Below the pieces are notes generated by a model, which did no database searches, was not told the origin of the DNA, and was given only the letters and a program-made list of their open reading frames with translations. Source: Siphonodentalium dalli (lineage: Eukaryota > Mollusca > Scaphopoda > Gadilida > Siphonodentaliidae). From it: a stretch of DNA of 64,000 bases. Each line of letters opens with the position of its first letter. Position 1 is the first letter of the stretch. The stretch spans positions 37,760,918-37,824,917 of the forward strand of contig CP136062.1 of assembly GCA_032622095.1 (NCBI GenBank). Reading direction: 5' to 3'. The position numbers and the translations under genes are program-made. Positions 44,476 to 55,609 of this stretch are shown piece by piece.

Positions 44476-44875
44476 ATGTGTTTCCCAGCTAAAAATACAG
44501 GCCAAGTTACGGCCGTTTTTTACTTAGAATTTGACAGCATTTTGGCATTGAGATATTATGCGAAAGCTCAAATTGTTATTGTATTTTGCGGTAGTACAAA
44601 TCGAAATGGCCAACGGGCGTATTTTACCAAACAATGCTCTTGTTCACTTGTCTCCGTACGCATTAGACCAAGATTTGATTTTTCTTTTACTATTTTCGAC
44701 TCGAAGGGAAATATACCAATACAGGTGGTCTGATATTATCCAAACAGTTGGTACAAAATCCCCAAGGGGCAAACATGTAATCTCACTTAATTCGGAATTT
44801 GATGTACATGTAGTCCATAATGAAGCAAATGTAGTTGAAGTCAAGCAGCCCCTCGCGGGCGAAGACCCTATATAG
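44476..44875 (+). other. Region with overlapping protein-like frames, unrecognised
   Basis: Two overlapping plus-strand frames cover this stretch. The second ends KHVISLNSEFDVHVVHNEAN, then VVEVKQPLAGEDPI and a stop at 44875. Composition is protein-like and the stretch is not repetitive, but I recognise no family and see no convincing splice sites. It may be a decayed gene or retroelement piece. Confidence 0.2.
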
Positions 44876-45209
44876 CATATTTGACAACACTGGTTGCTAT
44901 TTTCGTAACTTTCCCTCGTTTTGGAAATACATCGAATAGCCGCCCGCATACAACATCGATTACCGTTCTACGGCGCATAACAGAGCAAACTATCAGCAAT
45001 ATCATACATCACATATCAATTAAATGCTGTTCATTTCTGTTCCATGTTGGCATAAAACGGTCGTTAATGCTGCTTTAATTAAACAAAGAATCGGTTCTGA
45101 TCCCGTTATGGCGGACAAAGGACTCGCGCTGCTATTCATAGATATTTCGATATCTGATTGACTATAAACCAGTTCATATTCATTATGGTATATACACACA
45201 AACATCATC

Positions 45210-45640
45210 ACACACGAGACTGGAGCCAGTTAGTAGCGGTGTTTGACGCTCGAGTCTGGAGCCAGTTAGTAGCGGTGTTTGAATATCGAGTCTAGAGCCA
45301 GTTAGTAGCGGTGTTTGGAGATCGAGTCTGGAGCCAGTTAGTAGCGGTGTTTGAATATCGAGTCTAGAGCCAGTTAGTAGCGGTGTTTGAAGATCGAGTC
45401 TGGGGCCAGTTAGTAGCGGTGTTTGAATATCGAGTCTGGGGCCAGTTAGTAGCGGTGTTTGAATATCGAGTCTAGAGCCAGTTAGTAGCGGTGTTTGACG
45501 CTCGAGTCTGGAGCCAGTTAGTAGCAGTGTTTGACGCTTGAGACTGGAGCCAGTTAGTAGCGGTGTTTGAAGATCGAGTCTGGAGCCAGTTAGTAGCGGT
45601 GTTTGATGCTCGAGCCTTGATCCGATTAGTAGCGGCGTTT
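45210..45640 (-). repeat. 36-bp tandem array, 12 copies
   Basis: The unit GTTTGAATATCGAGTCTGGA followed by GCCAGTTAGTAGCGGT recurs at exact 36-bp spacing. On the minus strand a frame of about 200 codons reads a 12-residue repeat close to TPLLTGSRLDIQ. The variation between copies is concentrated in ATATC/AGATC/CGCTC. The array continues only a little into non-repeat sequence, so coding is not supported, though not excluded. Confidence 0.95.
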
Positions 45641-46082
45641 GACACATTAATATACTTATATAGATTTTCCGGTTACGAAATGGGTGATCCCGATGAATGT
45701 CTGTCGATTGTTTGGCTGTGAACTTAGTTACATGTATCTCCGAGGTAGTTATATTATATTTACAGATATCACACAGAAGGGCTGAACTCACTCAACGAAT
45801 TTAGTTGTATAAAATCCCGGTATTAAGTGGGTGTTAAATTAATATGATCTTGACCAATGATGTATTTGCATCGATTTTCCGGTTACGAAATTAATAATAC
45901 CGGAAAATATTCGATTAATAGATACATGTTTACATGACGTATCAGAATCTCGATTATATGTCAGAAGGGTTAAACTAACTTAACGAATTCAACTCTAGTC
46001 AAGCCCGGTTACTAGGTCAAACGGGGTCAGGTTACTATAAATCGGGCGGCTGGTTCAATATAGGGACAATGGACATGCATGC

Positions 46083-46829
46083 AGTCTAATGCGTGAAATT
46101 CGGAAAAACAATCAACTTTATCTAAACATTTCAGTCAATATAAAAGGCTTTTATTTATCTGTCTTTTGCTTGTATCGCCTTATCATCCATCCAAATGAAT
46201 AATAGACCATTCCAATGTATACTTTTATAATTGGATAGGAGAATCAATTTAGTATATAGAAAGGGTTAGAGTTGATAAAATTGCTACCTAATCTGTCGTC
46301 TGCCATTGTATTGTGACTCTCTGTTATGCCTGAGTTTACTGTGCCTGTCATTTTCAGAATGAGGTCACCAGAGGGTGAATTTAGTGACGCTGTCCTGCAA
46401 GGCGGGCTAGCATCACCAAATTCACCCGCTTGGGACCTCAGTCTAATGCGCGAAACTCGGCAAAAAAATCAACTTATCTAAACATTTCAGTGAATATATA
46501 AGGCTCAGTCTCCACTTTTATTTATCTGTCGTTTGCTTGTATCACTTTATCATCCCGCATCCAAATGAATAATAGTCCATTCCAATGCACACTTTTATAA
46601 TTGGGTAGGAGAATCCATTTATTATAGAATGGGTTAGAGTTGATAAAATTGTTTAGTGAATGGACGTTGCTACCTAATCTGTCGTCTGTCATTGTGTTGT
46701 GACTATCTTGTAAGCCTGAGTTTAGTGTGCCTGTAATTTGCAGAATGAGGTCCCCAGAGGGTGAATTTAGTGATGCTATCCCACAAGACGGGCTAGCATA
46801 ACTAAATTCACCCGCTGTGGACCTCATTA
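46083..46829 (+). repeat. Tandem duplication of a family F unit (about 360-390 bp)
   Basis: CAGTCTAATGCGTGAAATTC at 46082 and CAGTCTAATGCGCGAAACTC at 46439 start two diverged copies that share AAACATTTCAGT, TTGCTTGTATC, CCATTCCAATG and CTACCTAATCTGTCGTCTG. Each ends in a palindrome (46358-46439 and 46744-46828) built from AATGAGGTCCCCAGAGGGTG and its inverse. Confidence 0.8.
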
Positions 46830-47058
46830 TGCATGGCATCATCAGCTATGGGAGACATAAACTCAGATTGAAGTTCCCAAATTGTGAATATTGTTATGTA
46901 CACCCATTGGGAACCTCGATTATGCAATGTGCCGTCTGCCAATTTGGCGATATAGGGTAGAGAAACTAAACTAAAAATGAAATGGAATCTATGTGAAGAA
47001 GTTTCTATCGAAATTTGAAAATAAAGAAACTTTGCTGAGAATACGAGGACTATAAGGA

Positions 47059-47145
47059 GAATGAGGTCCCCATATGGTGACTTTAGTGATGCTAGCCCGA
47101 TATGGGGGATAGCGTCACTAAATTCACCCTATGGGGACCTCATTC
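47059..47145. repeat. Family F palindrome, third copy (best preserved)
   Basis: AATGAGGTCCCCATATGGTG is mirrored by CCTATGGGGACCTCATT, with inner TTTAGTGATGCTAGCCC against GGGGGATAGCGTCACTAAA. Arms of about 40 bp. The solitary third copy shows that the palindrome is mobile or was duplicated on its own. Confidence 0.85.
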
Positions 47146-47410
47146 TGCAAATGACAGACACACTAAACCCAGGCTTGTTTTCTGGTATGTTTATTGGCAT
47201 GCATTCAATATATCTTGTTAAATAGACTGGTTCTTTGTCCAAAACTGCGAATGTATGAAAACGTATTCAATCAGATCCCGTCTGCGTTGCCGGTGTTAAT
47301 GTGATTTTGATCATTGATGTACTTACATCGATTTCCCGGTTACGACATGAGTGATCCCCGAGGCAATTCCATTTATAGATATAGCAGTACCGCGGCCATC
47401 AGAAGGGTTA

Positions 47411-47874
47411 ACCAAACTCCAATATCATTGATGAATCTGTTAGGTTTGACGTGGAAGCATATGTCGTCCTGATCGAAAGTAATTTTCCGCCAATTCATGG
47501 CGGATTTAATGTCAATTGTTTTGGTAACGAATTAGCATGCCTATCACTTTACCGCGTTTGCGATTAAGCTAGTTCCCCCTTTGGGCTGAGCCGCCTCATT
47601 CTATTCAAGCACCGAATAATGGCATAACTAATGACGAAAGCAACAATCTCGGGTCACGTGATGTCGTTCTATAACCAGACAGACGGGGGCGCGAGTTAGA
47701 TCTAGAAATCACGATCGAAATATCAGCCAGATGGGAACGCAGGTTCAAGAAATCATGATCGAGGTGACATTCCCACATTTGCATTTAGATTGACCAGCCG
47801 ATGACATCATATATTTCTACAATGAAAGCAAGATTCATTTCAGCGAGCCGATATCTCTATATAGTTCAAGGGGC
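47411..47874. other. Unique sequence
   Basis: No gene or repeat recognised. Slightly CpG-richer around 47640-47760. Confidence 0.4.
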
Positions 47875-47878
47875 TTAA

Positions 47879-48270
47879 CCCTTTACCCAACAGAAGGGCC
47901 ATGTGCCAATGCATTCTCTTATATATGCGAGTCGACCATAGGTCGCCTCGCATATATAAGAGAATGCATTGGCTTAACACATTAAAAATTATAAAATTGT
48001 TAAAGAATGTAAGAAAAAATGGTAAAAAGTGTTAAAAAAAGATTTGTTTTAGGCTAATGCATTCTCTTATATATGCGAGGCGACCTATGGTCGACTCGCA
48101 TATATAAGAGAATGCATTGGCACAGGGCATAACTGTAACTATCACAATGTGGTCAAGGAGCCGGTTCCAATGATATCCATATTTGTATGGTTCTATTGAG
48201 ACAGACCGAAGATATTTTAGGCTGTTGAAGCTTTATTTGGTCGGTTTTGGCCGGTTTGTTGGGTAAAGGG
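47879..48270 (-). mobile_element. TTAA-flanked MITE, family Z, copy 2
   Basis: TTAA (47875-47878), CCCTTTACCCAACAG, then hairpin 1 (about 47909-47977), AT-rich spacer, hairpin 2 (about 48051-48122), GGCACAGGGCATAACTGTAA, the long arm (GACAGACCGAAGATATTTTA), GTTGGGTAAAGGG and TTAA (48271-48274). Orientation is opposite to copy 1. Confidence 0.92.
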
Positions 48271-48426
48271 TTAAAGGTACATAATTCGATTCGATGTTAG
48301 CGGAATAATCCAGTTACAACGGAATTTCAACAAAAAGCCGATTTAGTTATACAAATTAGTTTATTACCAATAAATACTCACAACAATACCAATCATGATA
48401 TCATATTATCCGTAAAAGTCCTTTAA

Positions 48427-48823
48427 CCCTTTACCCAACAGAATGGCCCTGTGCCAATGCATTCTCTTATATATGCGAGTCGACCATAGGTCGCCTCGCA
48501 TATATAAGAGAATGCATTGGCTTAACACATTAAAAATTATAAAATTGTTAAAGAATGTAAGAAAAATGGTAAAAAGTGTTAAAAAAAGATTTTTTTTAGG
48601 CCAATGCATTCTCTTATATATGCGAGGCGACCTATGGTCGACTCGCATATATAAGAGAATGCATTGGCACAGGGTATAACTGTAACTATCAAAATGTGGT
48701 CAAGAAGCCGGTTCCAATGATATCCATATGTGTATGGTTCTATTGAGACAGACCGAAGATATTTTAGGCTTAGGCTGTTGAAGCTTTATTTGGCCGGTTT
48801 TGGCCGGTTTGTTGGGTAAAGGG
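48427..48823 (-). mobile_element. TTAA-flanked MITE, family Z, copy 3
   Basis: Same layout and orientation as copy 2, beginning 152 bp after it ends and nearly identical. TTAA at 48423-48426 and 48824-48827. Hairpins at about 48455-48523 and 48600-48668. Confidence 0.92.
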
Positions 48824-48902
48824 TTAATAACGGGTTTCCTTGGCAGTTTGGAGGTGAGCGAGTGTGGTTTACAACTTCCATTTATGGTGATTCCTAATTT
48901 AA

Positions 48903-48999
48903 ATTGGAATTTCGTGACCTCAGTTCCATTGTTCTTAGTGTATGTGCATTATGTATACACTTAGAACAACATGGAACTCAGGTCGCGATTTCCCAATAT
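48903..48999. repeat. Foldback repeat, arms of about 42 bp
   Basis: ATTTCGTGACCTCAGTTCCA is mirrored by TGGAACTCAGGTCGCGATTT, and TTCTTAGTGTAT by ATACACTTAGAA. The loop is about 10 bp. Confidence 0.8.
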
Positions 49000-49399
49000 C
49001 GAATGTAAACATAATGTAAACAGATAGTATATTTCCACGTGTATGCATGGTGCCTTATAACATGTCTATTTGCATGGATAAAACTTGATTACTGATTCAT
49101 AAATAATTATAATGCATGAATCCGCACGTCAAATCTCACGACATACCGTATTATTGTTGCATGGTTGCGATACTTTTCATTGACTTCTATTCCGATTATT
49201 TTCCGAAATTAACTGGTCGCCACTGAATCATATACACAGTGTACGTGTCATGTGTGATGCGTTGTCCTAATATTCCGTACTTCATATATATATGACTGTA
49301 ATTATGTTTCGTCTTGCATGATTTGTGTTCCAACTGTATATATGTTACATGTGAATCTTTGTGAGATCTCCGAAATCATGAAATAAAGAAATAAATATA
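49000..49399. other. Unique AT-rich sequence
   Basis: No recognised feature. Confidence 0.4.
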
Positions 49400-49551
49400 T
49401 TCCCGGTTGTGAAAAATAACAGATTTAAAAAACCGACAACTAATAACTCTGAACTTCGATGGGTAGGTTCCTCGACCAGAATCAAATATTTTTTCAAAGA
49501 AGCCAAAGAAATGGTAATTGTGGGGCGTTTATTCGGATTATGCATCTTTGA
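49400..49551 (-). mobile_element. Family Y, copy 4 (reverse, 5' part only)
   Basis: Reverse complement of the first about 140 bp of family Y (GGTAGGTTCCTCGACCAGAA, CAAAGAAGCCAAAGAAATGG, GCGTTTATTCGGATTATGCA). The frame read through it is an artefact. Confidence 0.7.
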
Positions 49552-49854
49552 ATCCTCCGTAGATGAGAGAAATTATAAATGTATGTATATCCATCATCAA
49601 CATGAAAATGTGAGAAAATGGATCGATTTTGTTTTAGTTTTTACTTCTAATAATTCTCCAATACCGATCCCGGAACCCATTCCTATATCCACGCAAATTT
49701 TCAATTTGGCGGGGGATAACTATGGAGGAATAGTTGTTGTCCTGGTTTTGAACTGGTGACCTCATTTGAACACATCACCTAGGGAACAACCACATCATAT
49801 TGCAGATATTGCAGTATAAATCTGTATATCAGAATAGTTTTCAACCCTATAGGA

Positions 49855-50540
49855 CCCTTTTCAATGTGTATTGTCACGTTTTAATTGGACTGTGGAATTT
49901 CATGGGACTAATTGGACTTTGGATATTGTCCGCACCACTCCCGTATCTGCTCTTATAACTCACTATACAGGCAAAATCCACAAAGTTTGCCAGAAATTTA
50001 TACCAAATAAGGTTGTACATATTAGATTGAACATTCTAGAATGGCGTACTTGCTGTATAAGACAACTAATAAGACAACGAAATAGATTGCATAAAAGTGC
50101 TAAAATAAAAAAAATAAAAACCCAATACATGGGGTAAATTTCGGGCGAAACGAAATGAAGTCATTAGCGCTGTCCGGAAAGCCAATTTGGATTATGATAA
50201 AAATATCGATGCAATACTTACTAACGACTCCGACCACACAACATGGTGAAAACAATTCAGAAATTAATCTCAAATGGTAAGAGAAATTCACTGCCCCCTC
50301 TCCAACTCAACGGCGAGCACATTATTCATACTGCAGATAAAGTTAACGCATTAAATTTATACTGTTGTGAAATATCCATCATAGATGAGTTTGCACATGA
50401 TCTTCCCATACAAGTTCAACTAGTAACAGGCAACCCTACGCTGGGTGAGTTCAACATAACGACAATTGACGTTTACGAGGCTCTAAATGGTATGAAACCC
50501 TCTAAGGCGTGCGGTTCCGATATGATAATTTGCATATTCT
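49855..50540 (+). pseudogene. LINE fragment: end of endonuclease to start of reverse transcriptase
   Basis: Three successive plus-strand frames form one Jockey/CR1-like polyprotein segment. The first carries FIPNKVVHIR and RQLIRQRNRLHKSAK (linker after an AP endonuclease). The second, from about 50130, reads WGKFRAKRNEVISAVRKANL and ends NDSDHTTW. The third, from about 50246, reads KTIQKLISNGKRNSLPPLQL, later NITTIDVYEALNGMKPSKAC then GSDMI, the start of the RT domain. At least two frameshifts occur: one in the A-rich tract at 50100-50120 and a one-base loss at about 50247. The copy stops at about 50536, exactly where family C copy 3 begins, and does not resume after it. Confidence 0.85.
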
Positions 50541-51038
50541 ACGGAAGGTGATGAATCACGTGGTATCGAGTTGATGAGTATCGCGCATTCAAAATGGCCG
50601 AGGCGATCGTAAATGCGATCAGAAACGAGGAAAAGAGTTAATAAACTAGGATATGACATATTACATAGTATTTCGGTAGCTATACGAGCATATGCTATAC
50701 TATTTTATCAAACAAGCTGATACCTCATTTGTGTCCAAACACACAGTTGTTTGCTCTAACATTCTGACCAAAGTCGTCAGTCCTAATTGATGAATATGGA
50801 CTGGTGTATACAACGAACCTCCGACTGGCAACTTTGATCAACATTTGATAGAAAACTACTAAGTATTTTCGAACAAATAAAGTATCAACTAGTTTTAAAA
50901 GTAAATTAACAGTCAAAATGATATGTTTTGTGTCAGTTCCTTATATATATTATGTTTTTTTATGCGATTGCGCTCGCCTCGAGCATTTTGAATGCGTGGT
51001 ACTCACCAACCTCGAAACCACGCGATTCCCCACCGCGG
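50540..51038. mobile_element. Foldback MITE, family C, copy 3 (longest)
   Basis: Left arm ATGAATCACGTGGTATCGAG with CATTCAAAATGGCCGAGGCG; right arm ATTTTGAATGCGTGGTACTC with CGAAACCACGCGATTCCCCA. The centre (50690-50930) shares CAAGCTGATACCTCATTT and GACTGGTGTATnC with copy 4. Non-coding. It truncates the LINE fragment on its left. Confidence 0.8.
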
Positions 51039-51039
51039 A

Positions 51040-51630
51040 ATGGCTCCAAGATGTGCTATGTTCGACGGTCAGATTCCAAGTAACGATTTACATTTGAAAC
51101 GACACGGGTGTGTGTAATATCTGGAACTGAACTGCACAAACCACCTCCACAACAATACACCGACAGCGGAATGTATCAGCAAATCGAAAATACTGGCGTA
51201 GATCATTTGTAAATACGTGACAATCAAACGAAACCAGGTGTAGTGATAACAACCTAATTGCACTGCGGACTATCAATGCATGCATGTCAACGAGGGCTAT
51301 TAACAGATTGTGTTAGAAATATTTCACCTATAATTTTATAAAATATATATTTTCAGTTAAAAATATAGTAATTTTCTAAACATAGCCACAATATATATCC
51401 CGGATCATGGAAAATTAATTAGGGAATTATTTGCTATATTGGCAGAAGCTCCTGTCAACAGATATCTGTGGACCAAAGGTATTATTTTATGTACTGAAAG
51501 TTCAGACTGAACAAAAAAATTTATACAAGAAACATGTCTTGTGAACTAATATCAACTAGACTTATAAATACCAAACAATTGTTACTTTGTTTTTTAAATA
51601 AAAATAATAAATATATTGCTAACTATCTAG
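51040..51630. other. Unique AT-rich sequence
   Basis: Frames here are short and not protein-like. No LINE continuation after family C. Confidence 0.4.
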
Positions 51631-51633
51631 CTA

Positions 51634-51846
51634 CAGTAATTCTCTAATTAATCGACTCCTTAAACACAGCAGAATTGTGGGTAACTTTTCAGGAATTAGT
51701 CGGAAATATGGCTTGATGCTATTCATCGGAAAGCTCACTCCGAGAGCTTTCCGATGAATGTCAACAAGCCATATTTCCGACTAAATCCTGAAAAGTTACC
51801 CACAATTCTGCTGTGTTTAAGGAGTCGATTGATTAGAGCATTACTG
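51634..51846. mobile_element. Palindromic MITE, family P1, copy 5 (TA-flanked)
   Basis: TA|CAGTAATTCTCTAATTAATC and its inverse before TA at 51847. Arms of about 100 bp with few mismatches, and the same long centre as copy 2. Confidence 0.88.
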
Positions 51847-51929
51847 TATACACATGGCAGTCCTCTGCTCAAAGCTATATCGTGATTTTAACGAATAGGC
51901 GGACTGAGACCCTGGGTATATCGTTAATG

Positions 51930-52660
51930 TTTCGTTAAAACAACTAATCCTTCAAATTATTTTTATCCATCTGTATGTTTAACCAAATTATGGGCAAAAA
52001 ACTTGTGTGGTTAATTTTGTTATACGCCTGGATTTTCAAATGATCTACGAAACCAGGGTAGTGTGTGTATTATACTATACAATTATTTTTGTGCTCCGCG
52101 TGTATAATGTTTCGCTGATTCTTGGTATACATGGGCGTTTTATTTATAGAAATGGGAATTTTTGGGACGGATTAAAAGTCGAACTGCGACCCGGAGGCCG
52201 AGTCCGGTAAAAGGTGTAGTTGGGAATTCTGGTGAGATGCATGAGAAACCTTCAGTGATAAGCCGTATATAGTTGTTGTAATAATTTGAAGGATTAGTTG
52301 TTTTAACGGAATTATGAGTTGGTCATTCGTGAAACCAATATATTTTATATTCTATAATTACAATCATGGGTATATAAAATATGATCTCGAGCGCGTTAAC
52401 ATTTCTGACATTGGTTTTCTTGTTATACAATGTTGTGTACAGTATTTGTTTTTCTTGTACGAGTCCAGGTTGTGGTGAAAAGTAATATTGGACGAGACAA
52501 GCAGTGTCAAGTCCAATATGACTTTTCACCACAACCACAACATACTATACAAAACATTGAAAAGTGACATTTTTTATTATCCATCTGTATGTTTATCCAA
52601 ATTATGGGCATAACACTTGTGTGGTTAATTTTGGTATTTGTCGGCACTTGAATCTCTATA
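51930..52660 (+). mobile_element. Family D, copy 2, with palindrome and duplicated tail
   Basis: The tail phrase (ATCCATCTGTATGTTTAACC, ACTTGTGTGGTTAATTTTG) occurs at about 51966-52020 and again at 52575-52640. Between lie GAGAAACCTTCAGTGATAAG and AATTTGAAGGATTAGTTGTT, shared with copy 1, and a palindrome at about 52435-52560 (GTCCAGGTTGTGGTGAAAAG against CTTTTCACCACAACC), shared with copy 3. This is the copy that links all parts of the family. A further short palindrome of the same wording lies at 52848-52875. Confidence 0.65.
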
Positions 52661-53156
52661 ATAGCCTGTATTTGATCATCAGAAAGCATGTTTTGGAACA
52701 GTAAACACGGAAATGAAAATAAAACTCAATGCAGATGTGAAACGTCTGCTAAATCCACCAGAGTATTGCTCGCGTATCACAATTTGATCGATTCATTTGG
52801 TAATAGAGTTACTTCGTGACGTCACGGAGTCCCAGTAATTTAAAAAAAGGTCATATTGGACTCCAATATGACTTTCGGGAGTCCCGGATTATTATGTGAC
52901 GGCTTTTGCCCAATCAGAAAGAGTGTTAGATTAGGAATGGATAATAATATAATCCCTAGTCGTAATATTGGAGGGGGTAATACATGTGCATGACGCGTTG
53001 AGAGGAGACTTCTTCTCCTTTGTACTTTAAGAAAATTTAATGTATCTGAAAAATATATGTACAAATACAAATGGATTGAGGCACATGTTTGTACAACTTA
53101 CACGGAGCTTGCCCCTGATACATCTAAATAAAATACATTACAATTACAAGGTAGCA

Positions 53157-53300
53157 GAAATGTTCAGCAAGCGATATGGAATACAGAGTGTGTGAGGCAA
53201 GCGACATGGAATACAGAGTGTGTGAGGCAAGCGACATGGAATACAGAGTGTGTGAGATCAGAAATGTTCAGCAAGCGATATAGAATACAGAGTGTGTGAG
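53157..53300 (+). repeat. 30-bp tandem repeat, four copies
   Basis: GCAAGCGATATGGAATACAG followed by AGTGTGTGAG, with AGAAATGTTCA preceding copies 1 and 4. Non-coding. Confidence 0.93.
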
Positions 53301-53879
53301 ATGATGGGGCTGGTGTTCCTTCCGTAATACAAACTCGATATTTTATAAGTCGTGGAGAAATAATGTAGATACATGATTTAGTCAGTAATGAAACACTTTT
53401 AGTTTTGTTTTTCAATTCAAATTATTTGACAAGGGTTGTTCAAAACAATTTGTTTTAGTTACGTACGATTGGATTAATAAACAAATAATGGTGTTTTGAT
53501 TGTTGACTATGCCATCTACTCCGTAAAGAAAATGTTTATAGTTTCGAATGAATGAAAGCCGTGTTTACTTAAATTTCGATTAAGCAAGTATATTTCAGAG
53601 CATATGTCAAGAGTTCGTTTATTTATCGACATATCGTATCCGTATCCGTCGCTCCAAATTACGTAGAAAAAAATTGAGGTCCGAATGAGCCATGTCCGTT
53701 TAAGTTGTGGTTAAATGGGGTTGTCGTGCTATTGTACTGCGTGCTTGGAATCTCTGAATCTTTAAATGACAAGTGCACTTGCGCCATCGTGCACTCTGTT
53801 GACTCTTGAATTAACTGCTAAATCGGGGATGACGTAGATTCTATCATCAAAGAGTGTGCCGTGCAGAATCAGCGCAATG
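53301..53879. other. Unique AT-rich sequence
   Basis: No recognised feature. Confidence 0.4.
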
Positions 53880-54070
53880 CATAGTAATTAATCGTACCGC
53901 AACTCGCGTTCGATTAGCTTGGTCTGGATGATCGAGGCAGAAAAGAGGAGCGTGGACCCAATATCCTGCGTTATACTCCTCAAAATCAGATATTGATAGA
54001 ATCAGCCATTATTCTCCCATTCACATAGTGACATGTCCCAATATTCTCCATTAGTCAATTCCCACTATTA
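53880..54070 (+). repeat. Dispersed repeat, family G, copy 1
   Basis: AATCGTACCGCAACTCGCGT, TTGGTCTGGATGATCG and TTATACTCCTCAAAATC match 63640-63830 with moderate divergence. Nature unknown. Confidence 0.75.
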
Positions 54071-55000
54071 TGTCTACTTTCTATGCGTTCTATGAAGGCT
54101 GTTTATAAGTTTGAACGTACATGTATGAATCCATGTATGTGAGGTTTTGGTACATGTAGTTTGTAAGTTTATTCGACCCAGTGCTGGGATAACACAATGA
54201 AGGCAATGCCTCATTTACACCGTGGTGCCGTGAGTATAGGATGACTCGAGTTTGATCAGGTAATTTTGCCATTTCCCCAAGACGTTATCGCCACGGTATG
54301 CATATGGTATATAACGTGCTCACATTGTCGCACACGGGCCACCCATTAACACCGGCTCCAGATCCGACGGTGTGCCTATAGGAATCACTGATCACTGAAC
54401 TAAATGGTTTCCCATAGACGACAGTGTTAACGTTTTGGCCAAATTCACTGAATGTTTACCCAGCTAGATTGACACTAGTTGATCACGAAAATGTAAGAAA
54501 AATCATAGGTGATGTGTTTACTATTTAAAATAAATCCCCAAGTGTACGACAGGGCTATCCCACAGCCAAATTTGATCTGGAAAAACCCAGAACTACAGCA
54601 GCTAGTTCACTAAATTTCCCGCTCAAAAAAATCCATTCCCCCATTCATTCACCAGTTTAAATTATTGAGATATTATGTACAAATCAAATAAACGCGATGC
54701 CATCCTCTAATAACGTGTCGCGTGTATCAGACGAAGGCCATTCTTCAGTTACCTTCACCTTTAGCATTCCACGGTGTACTCGCTCCCCGACTATAGAACA
54801 CATTTAGCTCCCTGATTCCTTTAGGTTACACTGGTTTAAATAGGGTTCGGAGTGACATCTAGCGGATATATATATAGGAGAGAATAAAATAGACACTGGG
54901 CCCTGATTGGTCAATAGCCTTGTGTGCTTTTTGCATAAAAAAATCATCACACCTCTTCCCTATGATTTCTCATAGGTAAAATAGCCATTGGCACAGGAAT
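54071..55000. other. Unique sequence
   Basis: No gene or repeat recognised. Confidence 0.4.
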
Positions 55001-55012
55001 TAACCCTTTGTA

Positions 55013-55250
55013 GTGAAGTTTGAATTTTTTGGTGTGGTCTGAGATACGTCCCCGACGATGGTAACCCCATCGGACGGGACTTCCGCGGTATGGGTTCGCA
55101 GCCTGAGGAGGACGAGTGGTCCTGACTGACTGACGGACTTTCGCTTCTAGCGGGGACTGACCCCGACAGGCAATTTGACCATCTCGTAAGGGTGTGTCAC
55201 CTCTTTCGGGGTGCTCCAGCCGATAAGAGTGGTCAGCAATAGCACAGGGC
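55013..55250 (+). repeat. GC-richer block, possible SINE or MITE
   Basis: Begins TTAACCCTTTGTAGTGAAG, a family Z-like start, and ends GCAATAGCACAGGGCC, again Z-like wording. The body is clearly GC-richer. ATGGGTTCGCAGCC at 55089 vaguely resembles a tRNA B box, but no A box or acceptor stem could be fitted. Single copy in this window. Confidence 0.3.
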
Positions 55251-55609
55251 CAAAAAAAAAATAAAAAAAATATGACAATATTTTTTATGCGGTTCTGACA
55301 CTATTACGTAAACACAGGATTTAAAGGCGAATTCCCTGCTAGACGGACATGATTTTTTTGCGTAAAAGGTTTTCCCAAATGTCAATTTTTCAGATTTAAA
55401 GAACATTTTGGACCCAAAATTTATATTGCCAACAGTATACGCTACAACATTAGCACTGAGGCCTATGGAAAACATTTACACCAGTGTAACCTACAACACA
55501 CTGCCATCCCTGGACATGACACCGTATAGGAGCACAGGCACGAAATTAGGCCAGTGCGTCTTTTTCAAATTTTGTCTGAGATTCTGGTGCTTGTGGAATC
55601 GTTCTCAGA

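Larger units (their letters stand above)
45645..47410 (+). repeat. About 190-bp dispersed unit, three copies, split by family F
   Basis: TTTCCGGTTACGAAATGGGT, then TAGATA/GATATC words and AGAAGGGTTAAC-type ends occur at about 45660-45800, 45870-45980 and 47330-47415. The first two are adjacent. The third is separated by 46083-47145, which contains the family F duplications, so the F block probably inserted into an older tandem. Confidence 0.55.
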
